Made by a program: the position numbers and the translations under genes | The notes under the pieces: model-generated | Seen by the model: only the letters and a program-made list of their open reading frames with translations | Databases searched by the model: none | Told to the model about the DNA's origin: nothing | Source: Pseudomonadota bacterium | Lineage (GTDB): Bacteria; Desulfobacterota; Desulfovibrionia; Desulfovibrionales; Desulfomicrobiaceae | DNA: 64,000 bases | Assembly (NCBI GenBank): GCA_023393525.1 | Contig: JAEWKZ010000040.1 | Span: 1-64,000 of the forward strand | Direction: 5' to 3' | Shown: piece by piece, positions 33,160 through 43,000 of the stretch | How positions within the stretch are numbered: the stretch's first letter is position 1 | How the letters are laid out: every line of letters starts with the position of its first letter

Positions 33160-33193
33160 GAAAAAATCCCCGCGCACGCCAATGCGCAGGGAT
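33160..33193 (-). terminator. Intrinsic terminator of the parA unit
   Basis: An 11-base stem (ATCCC..GCGCA with TGCGC..GGGAT, one G-U pair) with a six-base loop is followed on the minus strand by six to seven T residues. It lies 23 bases after the parA stop and 65 bases before the topB start. Confidence 0.88.
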
Positions 33194-33215
33194 GGGAAAA
33201 AGAGCGTCGCGCATT

Positions 33216-34166
33216 TCAGGAAAAGAGTTCCGGCCGTCCGGTGATCTTGCGCACCAGGTCGCGGTAGTCCTGGGAGCCGTGAGAGCCCGGCGCGTATTCG
33301 AAAATGGTCTTGCCGTAGGCCGGAGACTCGGAGAGCCGCACGTTGTAACGGATCGGAGTACAGACGTACTCCCCGTACAGGTCCTTGAGCTTGTCCAGGA
33401 TGGCGTCGGGGTTCTTGATGCGTTTGTCCAGGAATGTCGGCAGGATGTAGTTGAGGGTCACATCGCTGCGATACTTCTGAATCGAGGACAGGCTTTTCAG
33501 GAATTCAACCAGTCCTTGAAGGGTCATGACCTCAAGGGAAACGGGGGTGATCAGCTCGTAGACATAGAAAAGCACGTTGACCGTGAGCGGATCCCATCCC
33601 GGCGAGGTGTCGACGATGACGTAATCGTAATCCTTTTCGATGGGTTCCAGGGCCTCCACCAGGGTCAGCTCGCCGCCGAAGTCCTTGCGGTCGATGATGC
33701 GCTTGACCCCGGCCAAGGATCTTCCACCGGCCAGCAGCCACAGATTCTCCCGGGCCTGGACAATGGTTTCGGCGGGAGGAAGCTCGCCGGTGACCAGTTC
33801 CGTGAGCCCGACCTTGGGTTTCTGCCCGAGCAGATAGGCGGCCTGTCCCTGGGTGTCGGTGTCCACCAGCAGAACCTTGTAGCCGGCCAGGGCCAATCCG
33901 GCGGCAAGATTGACCGAAGTCGTGGTCTTGCCCACTCCGCCCTTGCTCAAGGTCACGCCGATCCTGCGCGGTGCGGATTGCGCTTGCGGTTCGGATACCG
34001 GCTCGGTCTCCGGTTCGGACGCCGGCTCGGTCTCCGGTTCGGACGCCGGTTCAAAAAGCGCAAACCGATGGCCGCAGGCCCTGCACTGCGCAACCGTGGC
34101 GCCCGCGGGAATCTTTGATTCATCGACGTTGTGCTCTTTCTTGCACTGCGGACAGATCACCTTCAT
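33216..34166 (-). CDS. ParA-family ATPase with N-terminal MJ0042 zinc ribbon
   Basis: A 316-residue protein. Residues about 1-40 form a zinc ribbon (CPQCKKEH...CRACGHRF, the MJ0042 type). A Glu/Pro/Ser-rich linker with near-exact repeats follows. From about 67 there is a ParA/MinD ATPase with deviant Walker A LSKGGVGKTT, the switch VDTDTQGQA and IVDTSPG. ParA proteins position DNA or large complexes. The zinc ribbon fusion is unusual. It is followed upstream by a ribbon-helix-helix-like protein and a PilZ protein, hinting at a role linking positioning with surface or c-di-GMP signalling; this is inference. Confidence 0.88.
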   Translation of the reverse strand: MKVICPQCKKEHNVDESKIPAGATVAQCRACGHRFALFEPASEPETEPASEPETEPVSEPQAQSAPRRIGVTLSKGGVGKTTTSVNLAAGLALAGYKVLLVDTDTQGQAAYLLGQKPKVGLTELVTGELPPAETIVQARENLWLLAGGRSLAGVKRIIDRKDFGGELTLVEALEPIEKDYDYVIVDTSPGWDPLTVNVLFYVYELITPVSLEVMTLQGLVEFLKSLSSIQKYRSDVTLNYILPTFLDKRIKNPDAILDKLKDLYGEYVCTPIRYNVRLSESPAYGKTIFEYAPGSHGSQDYRDLVRKITGRPELFS

Positions 34167-34182
34167 GGACAGCCTCCTGCCG

Positions 34183-34572
34183 TTACTTCAATTTTTTTTC
34201 GAGGATTTTTTTGATGATGGGGCTGTCGGCGCCCTTTTCCTCGATTTCCCGGAGCAAAGTATTGACCGCGTAGTTGACCAGGTTGGACTTCGAGGCCCGC
34301 CCCTTGGCTCCTTCAGGCAGCAGGCGCTTCAGGATCTGTTTGGCCTGGGTCAGCCCGTCGAACACGTCTTCGCGCAGATAATGGGTCGTTTTCTTTTTGC
34401 TGGCGCCAGTCCTGGTCTTTAACGGCAGGATATTTTTCCCGCTCGGGGGACGCGGAGCCGTCGGGGACAGGCAGGCATGGATCAGGGAATCGAGCTCTTC
34501 AAGTCCGGGCACGGCCGCAAGATCCTGATCATTCCGGAAAAGCTCGCCCAGAATGTCGTGTTGTTCCTTCAT
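34183..34572 (-). CDS. Ribbon-helix-helix-like protein (candidate ParA partner)
   Basis: A protein of about 129 residues. The C-terminal 60 residues (KKTTHYLREDVFDGLTQAK..., then SKSNLVNYAVNTLLREIE) fit a ribbon-helix-helix DNA-binding fold of the type found next to ParA genes. The N-terminal half is probably unstructured. It ends 17 bases before parA, so they share a transcript. I use ATG at 34572; an upstream TTG at 34590 that overlaps the PilZ gene stop is an alternative. A ParB-like centromere-binding role is inferred and not established. Confidence 0.65.
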   Translation of the reverse strand: MKEQHDILGELFRNDQDLAAVPGLEELDSLIHACLSPTAPRPPSGKNILPLKTRTGASKKKTTHYLREDVFDGLTQAKQILKRLLPEGAKGRASKSNLVNYAVNTLLREIEEKGADSPIIKKILEKKLK

Positions 34573-34586
34573 GGCCTTGTCCCGCG

Positions 34587-35033
34587 TCAAGAGGGTTTGC
34601 CCACGCTTGAGAGCACGGAAGTCTTGATTTCGCTCATGACCCGGGTCATCCAGTCTATGTAACCGGAATCATGGGTATGTATTATCTCCATGCCGCAAAT
34701 GAGCATTTCCCCCTCATACGGGGAAATGTGCACGATGCGCACGTCCACATGAAAGGAGCGGTCCGGAAAAACGATCTGCACCCCTTCCAGTATGCTGCCC
34801 ACGGTGAAGGCGTCGGGGCTGGTGACCGCAAGACCGATTCCGTACATGGAAAGATCCTTGACACAGTGGCTCATCCCACCGTGGTTCATGGTGACCAGTC
34901 CTTTGGGAACCGGCACGCGAAAGGACTTGCGCACGATCTTCTTTTCCTCGTTCCCGCCGGCGATGAGCAGGCCGGAATCCTCGCCCGCGTCCATGGGCTG
35001 GTCGTGACCGCCTTGTCCTACCTTGCTGTTCAT
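34587..35033 (-). CDS. PilZ-domain protein
   Basis: A 148-residue protein with one PilZ domain. The c-di-GMP motif RKSFRV (near residue 35) and the DLSMYGIGL motif (near 61-69) are both readable. An N-terminal Gly/Asp-rich stretch precedes the domain. PilZ proteins bind c-di-GMP and alter motility or surface traits. It starts the PilZ-RHH-parA transcript, which ends at the terminator before topB. Confidence 0.9.
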   Translation of the reverse strand: MNSKVGQGGHDQPMDAGEDSGLLIAGGNEEKKIVRKSFRVPVPKGLVTMNHGGMSHCVKDLSMYGIGLAVTSPDAFTVGSILEGVQIVFPDRSFHVDVRIVHISPYEGEMLICGMEIIHTHDSGYIDWMTRVMSEIKTSVLSSVGKPS

Positions 35034-35228
35034 GCAACACCTCCAAAAACCGTAGGTGGAAATTTATCCGTGCTTCGTCGCCCGGTCGATGTAGTGGGAT
35101 AGGCAACGATTGGCAATGCTGTATTATTGCCCTTGATTTTATTGAAAATCAATCCCTCGACGGAGTCGCGAAAAAACAGGAGAAGTCTCATGTCCCCGTC
35201 GTTGAATCCGGCGGGACTCTGGAGGAAC

Positions 35229-35693
35229 ATGTACAGACTCAAACTGATAACCGTTGGTAAAATCAAAAAAAACTACTACCTTGAAGCCATGGAGCACTAC
35301 GCAAAAATGCTCAGGCCAGTGGTGCGCATCGATGTCCAGAATGTCAAGGATTGTCCCCAGGCCGACGGAGCGGAGAGAAAGCGGCTCGAATCCGCCCGGA
35401 TTCTGGACAAGATCGGCCCTCGGGACACCCTGGTCGCCCTGCATGAGACAGGCAGGCTGTTCACGTCCGTGGAGTTCGCCTCTTTCTTGCGTCCCCTGCT
35501 CGAAAATCCCGCCGGCGAATGCTGTTTCGTCATCGGCGGAGCGCTGGGTCTGTCGCCGGAGCTTCTCGACCGGGCCCAGTTCCAGTTCAGCCTGAGCCCG
35601 CTGACCATGCCTCACGAATTGGCCCAGGTCGTGCTCTACGAGCAGCTCTTCCGGGCCACGACCATCATGGCGGGCAGAACCTACCATTACTGA
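35229..35693 (+). CDS. rlmH: 23S rRNA (pseudouridine1915-N3)-methyltransferase
   Basis: A 154-residue SPOUT methyltransferase that methylates pseudouridine 1915 in helix 69 of 23S rRNA. The N-terminus KLITVGKIK, the central FVIGGALGLSPE and the C-terminal ..MPHELAQVVLYEQLFRA...GRTYHY tail are the family hallmarks. The start is taken after GGAGGAAC; the longer open frame upstream has no ribosome site. It ends at a shared terminator with glpV. Confidence 0.97.
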   Translation: MYRLKLITVGKIKKNYYLEAMEHYAKMLRPVVRIDVQNVKDCPQADGAERKRLESARILDKIGPRDTLVALHETGRLFTSVEFASFLRPLLENPAGECCFVIGGALGLSPELLDRAQFQFSLSPLTMPHELAQVVLYEQLFRATTIMAGRTYHY

Positions 35694-35754
35694 ACGACTC
35701 GGGCCCCCTCTTCGCCGCCGACAGCGCCAGGCGTCGCGAGTTTGCGCGTACAAC

Positions 35755-35789
35755 AAAAAAAGGGAGCATCCGTGGGCGCTCCCTTTTTT
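35755..35789. terminator. Bidirectional terminator between rlmH and glpV
   Basis: GGGAGC and GCTCCC pair around a ten-base loop, flanked by seven A on one side and six T on the other. It lies between two convergent genes. Confidence 0.9.
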
Positions 35790-35807
35790 GTTTGATGGCA
35801 AACGGTC

Positions 35808-37547
<1,740 letters not shown>

Positions 37548-37629
37548 ACGGACCTCCATTTGCGGTTAGTGCAACAAACCCCAAAACGCCGCTTCCGATT
37601 CTTTCCCGCACCGCGCTGATGCCCTGATC

Positions 37630-37908
37630 TCAGCCCCAGCGCATGACGGTGACGAGAAAGAAGACGGATATCACAGTAGCGATCCAGACGGCCATCTCCG
37701 TAAGGCCAAGCCAGGCCAGATGGATATAGGCGCTGCCCAGAAGGCTTATGAACAGACGATCTCCCCGGGTGGTGACGATGGGCAAAAAACCCCGGCGCGC
37801 GATGCTCGGGGAAACGATCTGCCACACGGTCATGCCGATGAGCATGAGCACGATGAAGGTGAAGAAGCCGGCCGTGACGGGCGTCCAGGCCATCCAGCGG
37901 ATATCCAT
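37630..37908 (-). CDS. glpU: Small DUF2160 membrane protein of the glycerol ABC system
   Basis: A 92-residue protein with about three hydrophobic helices (MAWTPVTAGFFTFIVLMLIGMTVW and later segments). It matches the DUF2160 proteins that sit between the permease and binding-protein genes of glycerol ABC operons, labelled GlpU in Rhizobium. Its biochemical role is unknown; it may be an accessory membrane subunit. The chosen start follows AGGAGG; the longer open frame begins in the preceding gene. Confidence 0.8.
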   Translation of the reverse strand: MDIRWMAWTPVTAGFFTFIVLMLIGMTVWQIVSPSIARRGFLPIVTTRGDRLFISLLGSAYIHLAWLGLTEMAVWIATVISVFFLVTVMRWG

Positions 37909-37918
37909 GACAACCCTC

Positions 37919-38712
<794 letters not shown>

Positions 38713-38716
<4 letters not shown>

Positions 38717-39582
38717 GACTTGTCCCCCGTGCCCACGGCCTGCAGGGCCTGGTAGAAGAGCCAGCAGAACAGCAGGACGATGAGGAAGTAGATGATGGAG
38801 AAGGCCGCGGCCGGCCCGAGGTCCATGGCCGTGGACAGCTTGACCAGATAGATGGACAGGAAGGTCGTGGCGTTGCCCGGCCCGCCTCCGGTCAGCACGA
38901 AAGGCTCGGCGTAGATCAGGAAGCTGTCCATGAATCGCAGCAGCACCGCGATGGTCAGGACGCCGCGCATCTTGGGCAGCTGGATGTAGCGGAACACCGC
39001 CCAGCGGCTGGCCCCGTCGATCTTGGCGGCCTGGTAGTAGGCGTCGGGAATGGAGCGCAGTCCGGCGTAGGCCAGCAGGACCACCAGCGGCGTCCAGTGC
39101 CAGACCTCCATGAGCATGACCGTGACCCAGGCGTCGAAGGGGTTGGCGGTGTGGTCGAAGGCCAGGCCGAGGTTGTTGATGGAGGCTCCCAGGAGTCCGA
39201 TGTCGGGCCGCGTGAAGATGATCCAGATGGTGCCGATGACGTTCCAGGGAATGAGCAGCGGCAGGGCCAGGAGCACGAGACAGGCCGAGGCGGTCCAGCC
39301 CTTGGCCGGCATGGTCAGGGCGATGCCGATGCCCAGCGGTATCTCGATCAAAAGCACCAGGCCCGAAAAGATGAGCTGCTTGACGAGGGCGTCATGCAGG
39401 CGGGAGTTGGTCAGCATGTCGCGAAACCATTCCGCGCCCACGAAAATGCGCTGTCCCGGGCCCAGGATGTCCTGGACCGAATAGTTGACGACGGTCATGA
39501 GCGGCACGATGGCGCTGAAGGCCACGATGACGAAGACGGGCAGAATCAGAAACCAGGCCCTGTTGTTTTCCCATTTTTCCAT
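38713..39582 (-). CDS. glpP: Glycerol ABC transporter permease (GlpP-like)
   Basis: A 289-residue permease of the MalF class with about six helices and an EAA-like loop (YYQAAKIDGASRWAVFRYIQLP, about 198-220). The start at 39582 (MEKWENN) lies six bases after AGGAGG. An ATG two codons earlier abuts the AGGAGG directly and is unlikely. It pairs with the next permease to form the membrane channel for glycerol. Confidence 0.9.
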
Positions 39583-39592
39583 GCCCATCCTC

Positions 39593-40672
39593 CTACTTGA
39601 CCAGAAACCGGTCGCGAAAAAGCTTGGTCCGCGCGGGCGGAAAGACAACCCAGCAACTGTCTCCCGGGACGGCGCGGCCTTCGGGCACCCTGATCTTGAG
39701 CTTGGAGCAGCCCGACTCCACGGTCACGATGCTGCTGCTGCCCTCGAACTCCCTGGAGACGACGCGGCCGGGCACGGCCCCGTCCCGGGGGGCGTCCGCA
39801 AGTTCGAGGTAGAGCGGTCGGATGCCGATCTGGAATTCCCCCCGCCCCGCCCTGGCGGCCACGTTCGGATCGAGGGGGATGCTGCCGCAATCGAGCACGG
39901 CCCTGTTTCCATCCAGGGTGCAGGGCAAGAGGTTCATGCCCGGACTGCCGATGAAGTATCCGACAAAGGTGTGCGCCGGGGCCTCGAAAAGCTCGTCCGG
40001 GGAACCTATCTGCAGCAGGGCGCCGTCGTACATGATGACGATCTTGTCGGCGAAGGTCATGGCCTCGGTTTGGTCGTGGGTCACGTAGATGAGCGTCAGG
40101 CCGAACTGCTGATGGATCTCCTTGAGTTTGCGCCGCAGCTGCCATTTGAGATGCGGGTCGATGACCGTCAGCGGCTCGTCGAAGAGAATGGCGGCCACAT
40201 CCTTGCGCACCAGTCCCCGGCCCAGCGAAATCTTCTGCTTGGCGTCGGCGGCCAGGCCGCTGGCGCGTTTGCTCAGGTAGGGGGTCAGATCCAGGATGTC
40301 GGCGACCTCGTGGACGCGCGACCGGACCTCGCCCTCCTCCACCTTGCGGTTGCGCAGCGGGAAGGCCAGATTGTCGAAGACCGTCATGGTGTCATAGAGC
40401 ACCGGAAACTGAAAGACCTGCGCGATGTTGCGCTTCTCCGGCGGCAGGGTTGTCACGTCCCTTCCGTCGAAGAGCACGCGGCCCTGGCTCGGAGTCAAAA
40501 GGCCCGAGATGATGTTGAGCATGGTGGTCTTGCCGCATCCGCTGGACCCCAGGAGGGCGTAGGCTCCGCCGTCTTCCCAGACCGTCTGCACCTTCTTGAG
40601 CGCGTAATCCTCGTCGCTTGTGGGATTGGGCCGGTAACTGTGGGCGATGTTTTCAAGCTCGATTTTGGCCAT
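39593..40672 (-). CDS. glpT: Glycerol ABC transporter ATP-binding protein (GlpT-like)
   Basis: A 359-residue ABC ATPase with a C-terminal regulatory OB-fold region. Walker A GSSGCGKTT and Walker B AAILFDEP are intact. The signature loop, LSGGQ in most ABC ATPases, reads LAADAKQKISLGRGL, as I recall for the GlpT subunit of the glycerol transporter family. It therefore probably supplies one asymmetric ATP site in a heterodimer with the other ATPase. It begins 11 bases after glpS. Confidence 0.88.
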   Translation of the reverse strand: MAKIELENIAHSYRPNPTSDEDYALKKVQTVWEDGGAYALLGSSGCGKTTMLNIISGLLTPSQGRVLFDGRDVTTLPPEKRNIAQVFQFPVLYDTMTVFDNLAFPLRNRKVEEGEVRSRVHEVADILDLTPYLSKRASGLAADAKQKISLGRGLVRKDVAAILFDEPLTVIDPHLKWQLRRKLKEIHQQFGLTLIYVTHDQTEAMTFADKIVIMYDGALLQIGSPDELFEAPAHTFVGYFIGSPGMNLLPCTLDGNRAVLDCGSIPLDPNVAARAGRGEFQIGIRPLYLELADAPRDGAVPGRVVSREFEGSSSIVTVESGCSKLKIRVPEGRAVPGDSCWVVFPPARTKLFRDRFLVK

Positions 40673-40683
40673 GTGGAAATCCT

Positions 40684-41787
40684 TTATTTGGCGCCTGCGG
40701 CGAAGATGGCTGGACAAGCCGGCGCCTTGACCAGACGGTCGTCCTCGCCGAACACGTAGACGTCGCAGGGTCGGACGAAGACCGAAATCTCCTGCCCGGC
40801 CTTGAAGGAGCGCACCCCCTGCTCCTGCGACACCAGCGAGCGGTTCCGGTAATGGAAATGGACAAAGGTTTCGGACCCGTTGATCTCGGCCAGCTCGACC
40901 ACGGTACGGATCTCCACGTCGTCGTCGGTCTTGCGGGTCAGGTTGAAATGGTGGGAGCGGATGCCGAATTTGTACACGCCAGGCGCAAGGTCGCGCAAAT
41001 GTCCGGTCAGGGGCAGATCGATGCCGATGCGCAGATGGGCTTTTTGCGCATCGATCTCGGCGGTGATGAAATTGATGGGCGGGTCGCTGAAGACCTCCGC
41101 CACCTGCGTCGTGGCCGGTTGGTGGTAGACCTCGGCGGTGGGCCCGGTCTGCAGCACCCTGCCCTCGTGCATGACGATGATGTTGCCGCCGAGCATGAGG
41201 GCCTCGGTGGGTTCGGTTGTCGTGTACACGACAACCGAGTCGCGCTGGCCGAAGATCAGTTGCAGCTCGTCGCGCAGTTCCTCGCGCAATTTGTAGTCCA
41301 GGTTGACCAGGGGCTCGTCCAGAAGCAGGAGCCGCGCTTCCTTGACCAGGGCCCGGGCGATGGCCGTGCGTTGCTGCTGGCCTCCGGAAAGCTCGGCCGG
41401 GAGGCGGTCGAGCAGCGGTTCGAGGTGCAGCATCCTGGCCGTGTCCATGACCCGTCGTTCGATTTCGGCCTTGGGCATTTTGGCGATGCGCAGGGGCGAG
41501 GCGATGTTGTCGAAAATCGTCTGCGAAGGATAGTTGATGAACTGCTGGTAGACCATGGCCACGCTGCGGCGTCGCACCGAAACGCCCGTGACGTCCTTGC
41601 CGTCGGCCAGGACTTTGCCCCTGGAAGGACGGTCAAGCCCGGCCATGATGCGCAGGAGCGACGTCTTGCCGGCCTGGGTGCGCCCGAGCAGCACATAGCG
41701 TTGACCGGTCTCGAAATTGAGGGAAACGTCCGAGAGATGCGTTTCCCCGTCAACAATTCTGTCGAGGGAATCAAGCTGAAGCCCCAT
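40684..41787 (-). CDS. glpS: Glycerol ABC transporter ATP-binding protein (GlpS-like)
   Basis: A 367-residue ABC ATPase. The canonical signature AELSGGQQQRT and Walker B LLLLDEP are present. Walker A is GRTQAGKTS. With the GlpT-like protein it forms an asymmetric ATPase pair. It is the first gene of the importer operon, preceded by a GGAGGAG ribosome site and a likely promoter between it and glpR. Confidence 0.9.
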   Translation of the reverse strand: MGLQLDSLDRIVDGETHLSDVSLNFETGQRYVLLGRTQAGKTSLLRIMAGLDRPSRGKVLADGKDVTGVSVRRRSVAMVYQQFINYPSQTIFDNIASPLRIAKMPKAEIERRVMDTARMLHLEPLLDRLPAELSGGQQQRTAIARALVKEARLLLLDEPLVNLDYKLREELRDELQLIFGQRDSVVVYTTTEPTEALMLGGNIIVMHEGRVLQTGPTAEVYHQPATTQVAEVFSDPPINFITAEIDAQKAHLRIGIDLPLTGHLRDLAPGVYKFGIRSHHFNLTRKTDDDVEIRTVVELAEINGSETFVHFHYRNRSLVSQEQGVRSFKAGQEISVFVRPCDVYVFGEDDRLVKAPACPAIFAAGAK

Positions 41788-41851
41788 GCGGCTCCTCCGT
41801 GGCGGGATGAAAGGTCCGGCATCTGGATGAGGGCCGGATCATGTTCGCTCG

Positions 41852-41880
41852 CTCATAGCAGAGGAAATAGATTTTCTCAA
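41852..41880 (-). promoter_or_regulatory. Predicted promoter of the glycerol importer operon
   Basis: On the minus strand TTGAGA and TATGAG are separated by 17 bases and lie about 65 bases before the glpS start. An ATGTTCG word, equal to half of the E. coli GlpR operator, lies just downstream of the -10 (41841-41847). Repression by GlpR is plausible but only half of the site is visible. Confidence 0.5.
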
Positions 41881-41925
41881 CTGAAAAAGAAAATTGGTCA
41901 ATTAACCTATTTTTTTCGTAAACGC

Positions 41926-42753
41926 TCAGTTTTCCATCTCTTCGCCGACATGCAGTTTCACGTCGCCGCGCTTCATCTGCTCCAACACGCTGGCCGGGGG
42001 CGTCCTGTTCGTGAACAGCGCGTCGATCTCCTCGATGTTGCCCAGGCGCACCATGGCGTTGCGCCCGAACTTGGTGTGGTCGGTGACCAGGAACACCTGG
42101 CGCGAGTTTTCCATGATGGCCCGGGCGGCGCGGACCTCGCGGTAGTCGAAATCCAGGAGCGTGCCGTCCATGTCGATGCCGCTGATGCCGATTATTCCGA
42201 AATCGACCTTGAACTGGCGGATGAAGTCGATGGCCGCCTCGCCGACGATGCCGCCGTCGTGGTGCCGGATGAGTCCGCCGGCCACGATGATCTCCACCTC
42301 GGGGTTGCCGGTCAGGATGGTGGCCACGTTGAGGCTGTTGGTGATGACGCGCAGGTTCTTGTGCCCGCCCAGCGCCCTGGCCACCTCCTCGGTGGTGGTG
42401 CCGATGTTGATGAAAAGCGAAGACTTGTTGGGAATGGCCTTGGCCACCATCTGCCCGATGGTCTTCTTTTCGGACAGGCAGAGCACCTTGCGGTCCATGT
42501 AGTCCATGTTCTCCGTGCTCAGGCAGGGACCGGCGCCGCCATGATAGCGCTGCACCAGGCCCTTGGCGTTCAGGGCGTTGATGTCCCGGCGCACGGACTG
42601 GGGAGTGATGCCGAAATGGTCGGCCAGGGACTGGATGGTGGCGAATCCGGTCTCCCGGACCATGCGGATCATCTCGGCATGGCGTTGGCGGACCGTGACG
42701 TGCCGGGCCCCCGTGTCCTGGCTTTCAGCCTTGCCGCTGCGGGCGTCGCGCAT
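41926..42753 (-). CDS. glpR: DeoR-family glycerol regulon repressor (GlpR-like)
   Basis: A 275-residue DeoR-type repressor. The N-terminal helix-turn-helix (about 20-75, LADHFGITPQSVRRDINAL) is followed by a sugar-phosphate sensing domain with GTTTEEVA and other DeoR effector motifs. It lies between the importer operon and the glpA operon, and both are natural targets. A TTTCG-N4-CGAAA palindrome, close to the E. coli GlpR operator core TTCG-WWAW-CGAA, sits over its own ribosome-site region. Glycerol-3-phosphate is the likely inducer. Confidence 0.9.
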   Translation of the reverse strand: MRDARSGKAESQDTGARHVTVRQRHAEMIRMVRETGFATIQSLADHFGITPQSVRRDINALNAKGLVQRYHGGAGPCLSTENMDYMDRKVLCLSEKKTIGQMVAKAIPNKSSLFINIGTTTEEVARALGGHKNLRVITNSLNVATILTGNPEVEIIVAGGLIRHHDGGIVGEAAIDFIRQFKVDFGIIGISGIDMDGTLLDFDYREVRAARAIMENSRQVFLVTDHTKFGRNAMVRLGNIEEIDALFTNRTPPASVLEQMKRGDVKLHVGEEMEN

Positions 42754-42762
42754 AACGTCTCC

Positions 42763-42776
42763 TTTCGTTTTCGAAA
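42763..42776. promoter_or_regulatory. GlpR-like operator in the glpR leader
   Basis: TTTCG-TTTT-CGAAA is a perfect palindrome ten bases upstream of the glpR start codon. It matches the TTCG-N4-CGAA core known for E. coli GlpR. It would give negative autoregulation and could also touch divergent glpA expression. Confidence 0.6.
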
Positions 42777-43000
42777 ATAAAAACTGGCGAAGGTGTCGTT
42801 TTAGGAAAAAAATTCTGGCAGAATGCAGGCGCCCGTGCTAAAAAAACACCCAGAGGGCGGCATGCTCCGCGCAAGCCCATAACACTGGCCGCCCCTCATT
42901 GCCAGCATGATTTCACAGGCCTGCGCGCGCTGGACGGATGAGAAGACGCCGGGCTGTTTTGTGTTCGCTTTTTGATTTTTTTTGCCGACCAAGGACATTC

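Noticed and set aside
33980..34050. Direct repeats resembling a short CRISPR-like array
   Set aside because: They encode the acidic linker of the ParA protein and have no unique spacers.
31347..34118. 923-residue plus-strand open frame
   Set aside because: Antisense to topB and parA, no recognisable domain and a composition typical of high-GC shadows.
42853..42896. GGGCGGC...GCCGCCC inverted repeat upstream of glpA
   Set aside because: Only seven paired bases with a 28-base loop; likely chance in a GC-rich region, so not listed as a site.
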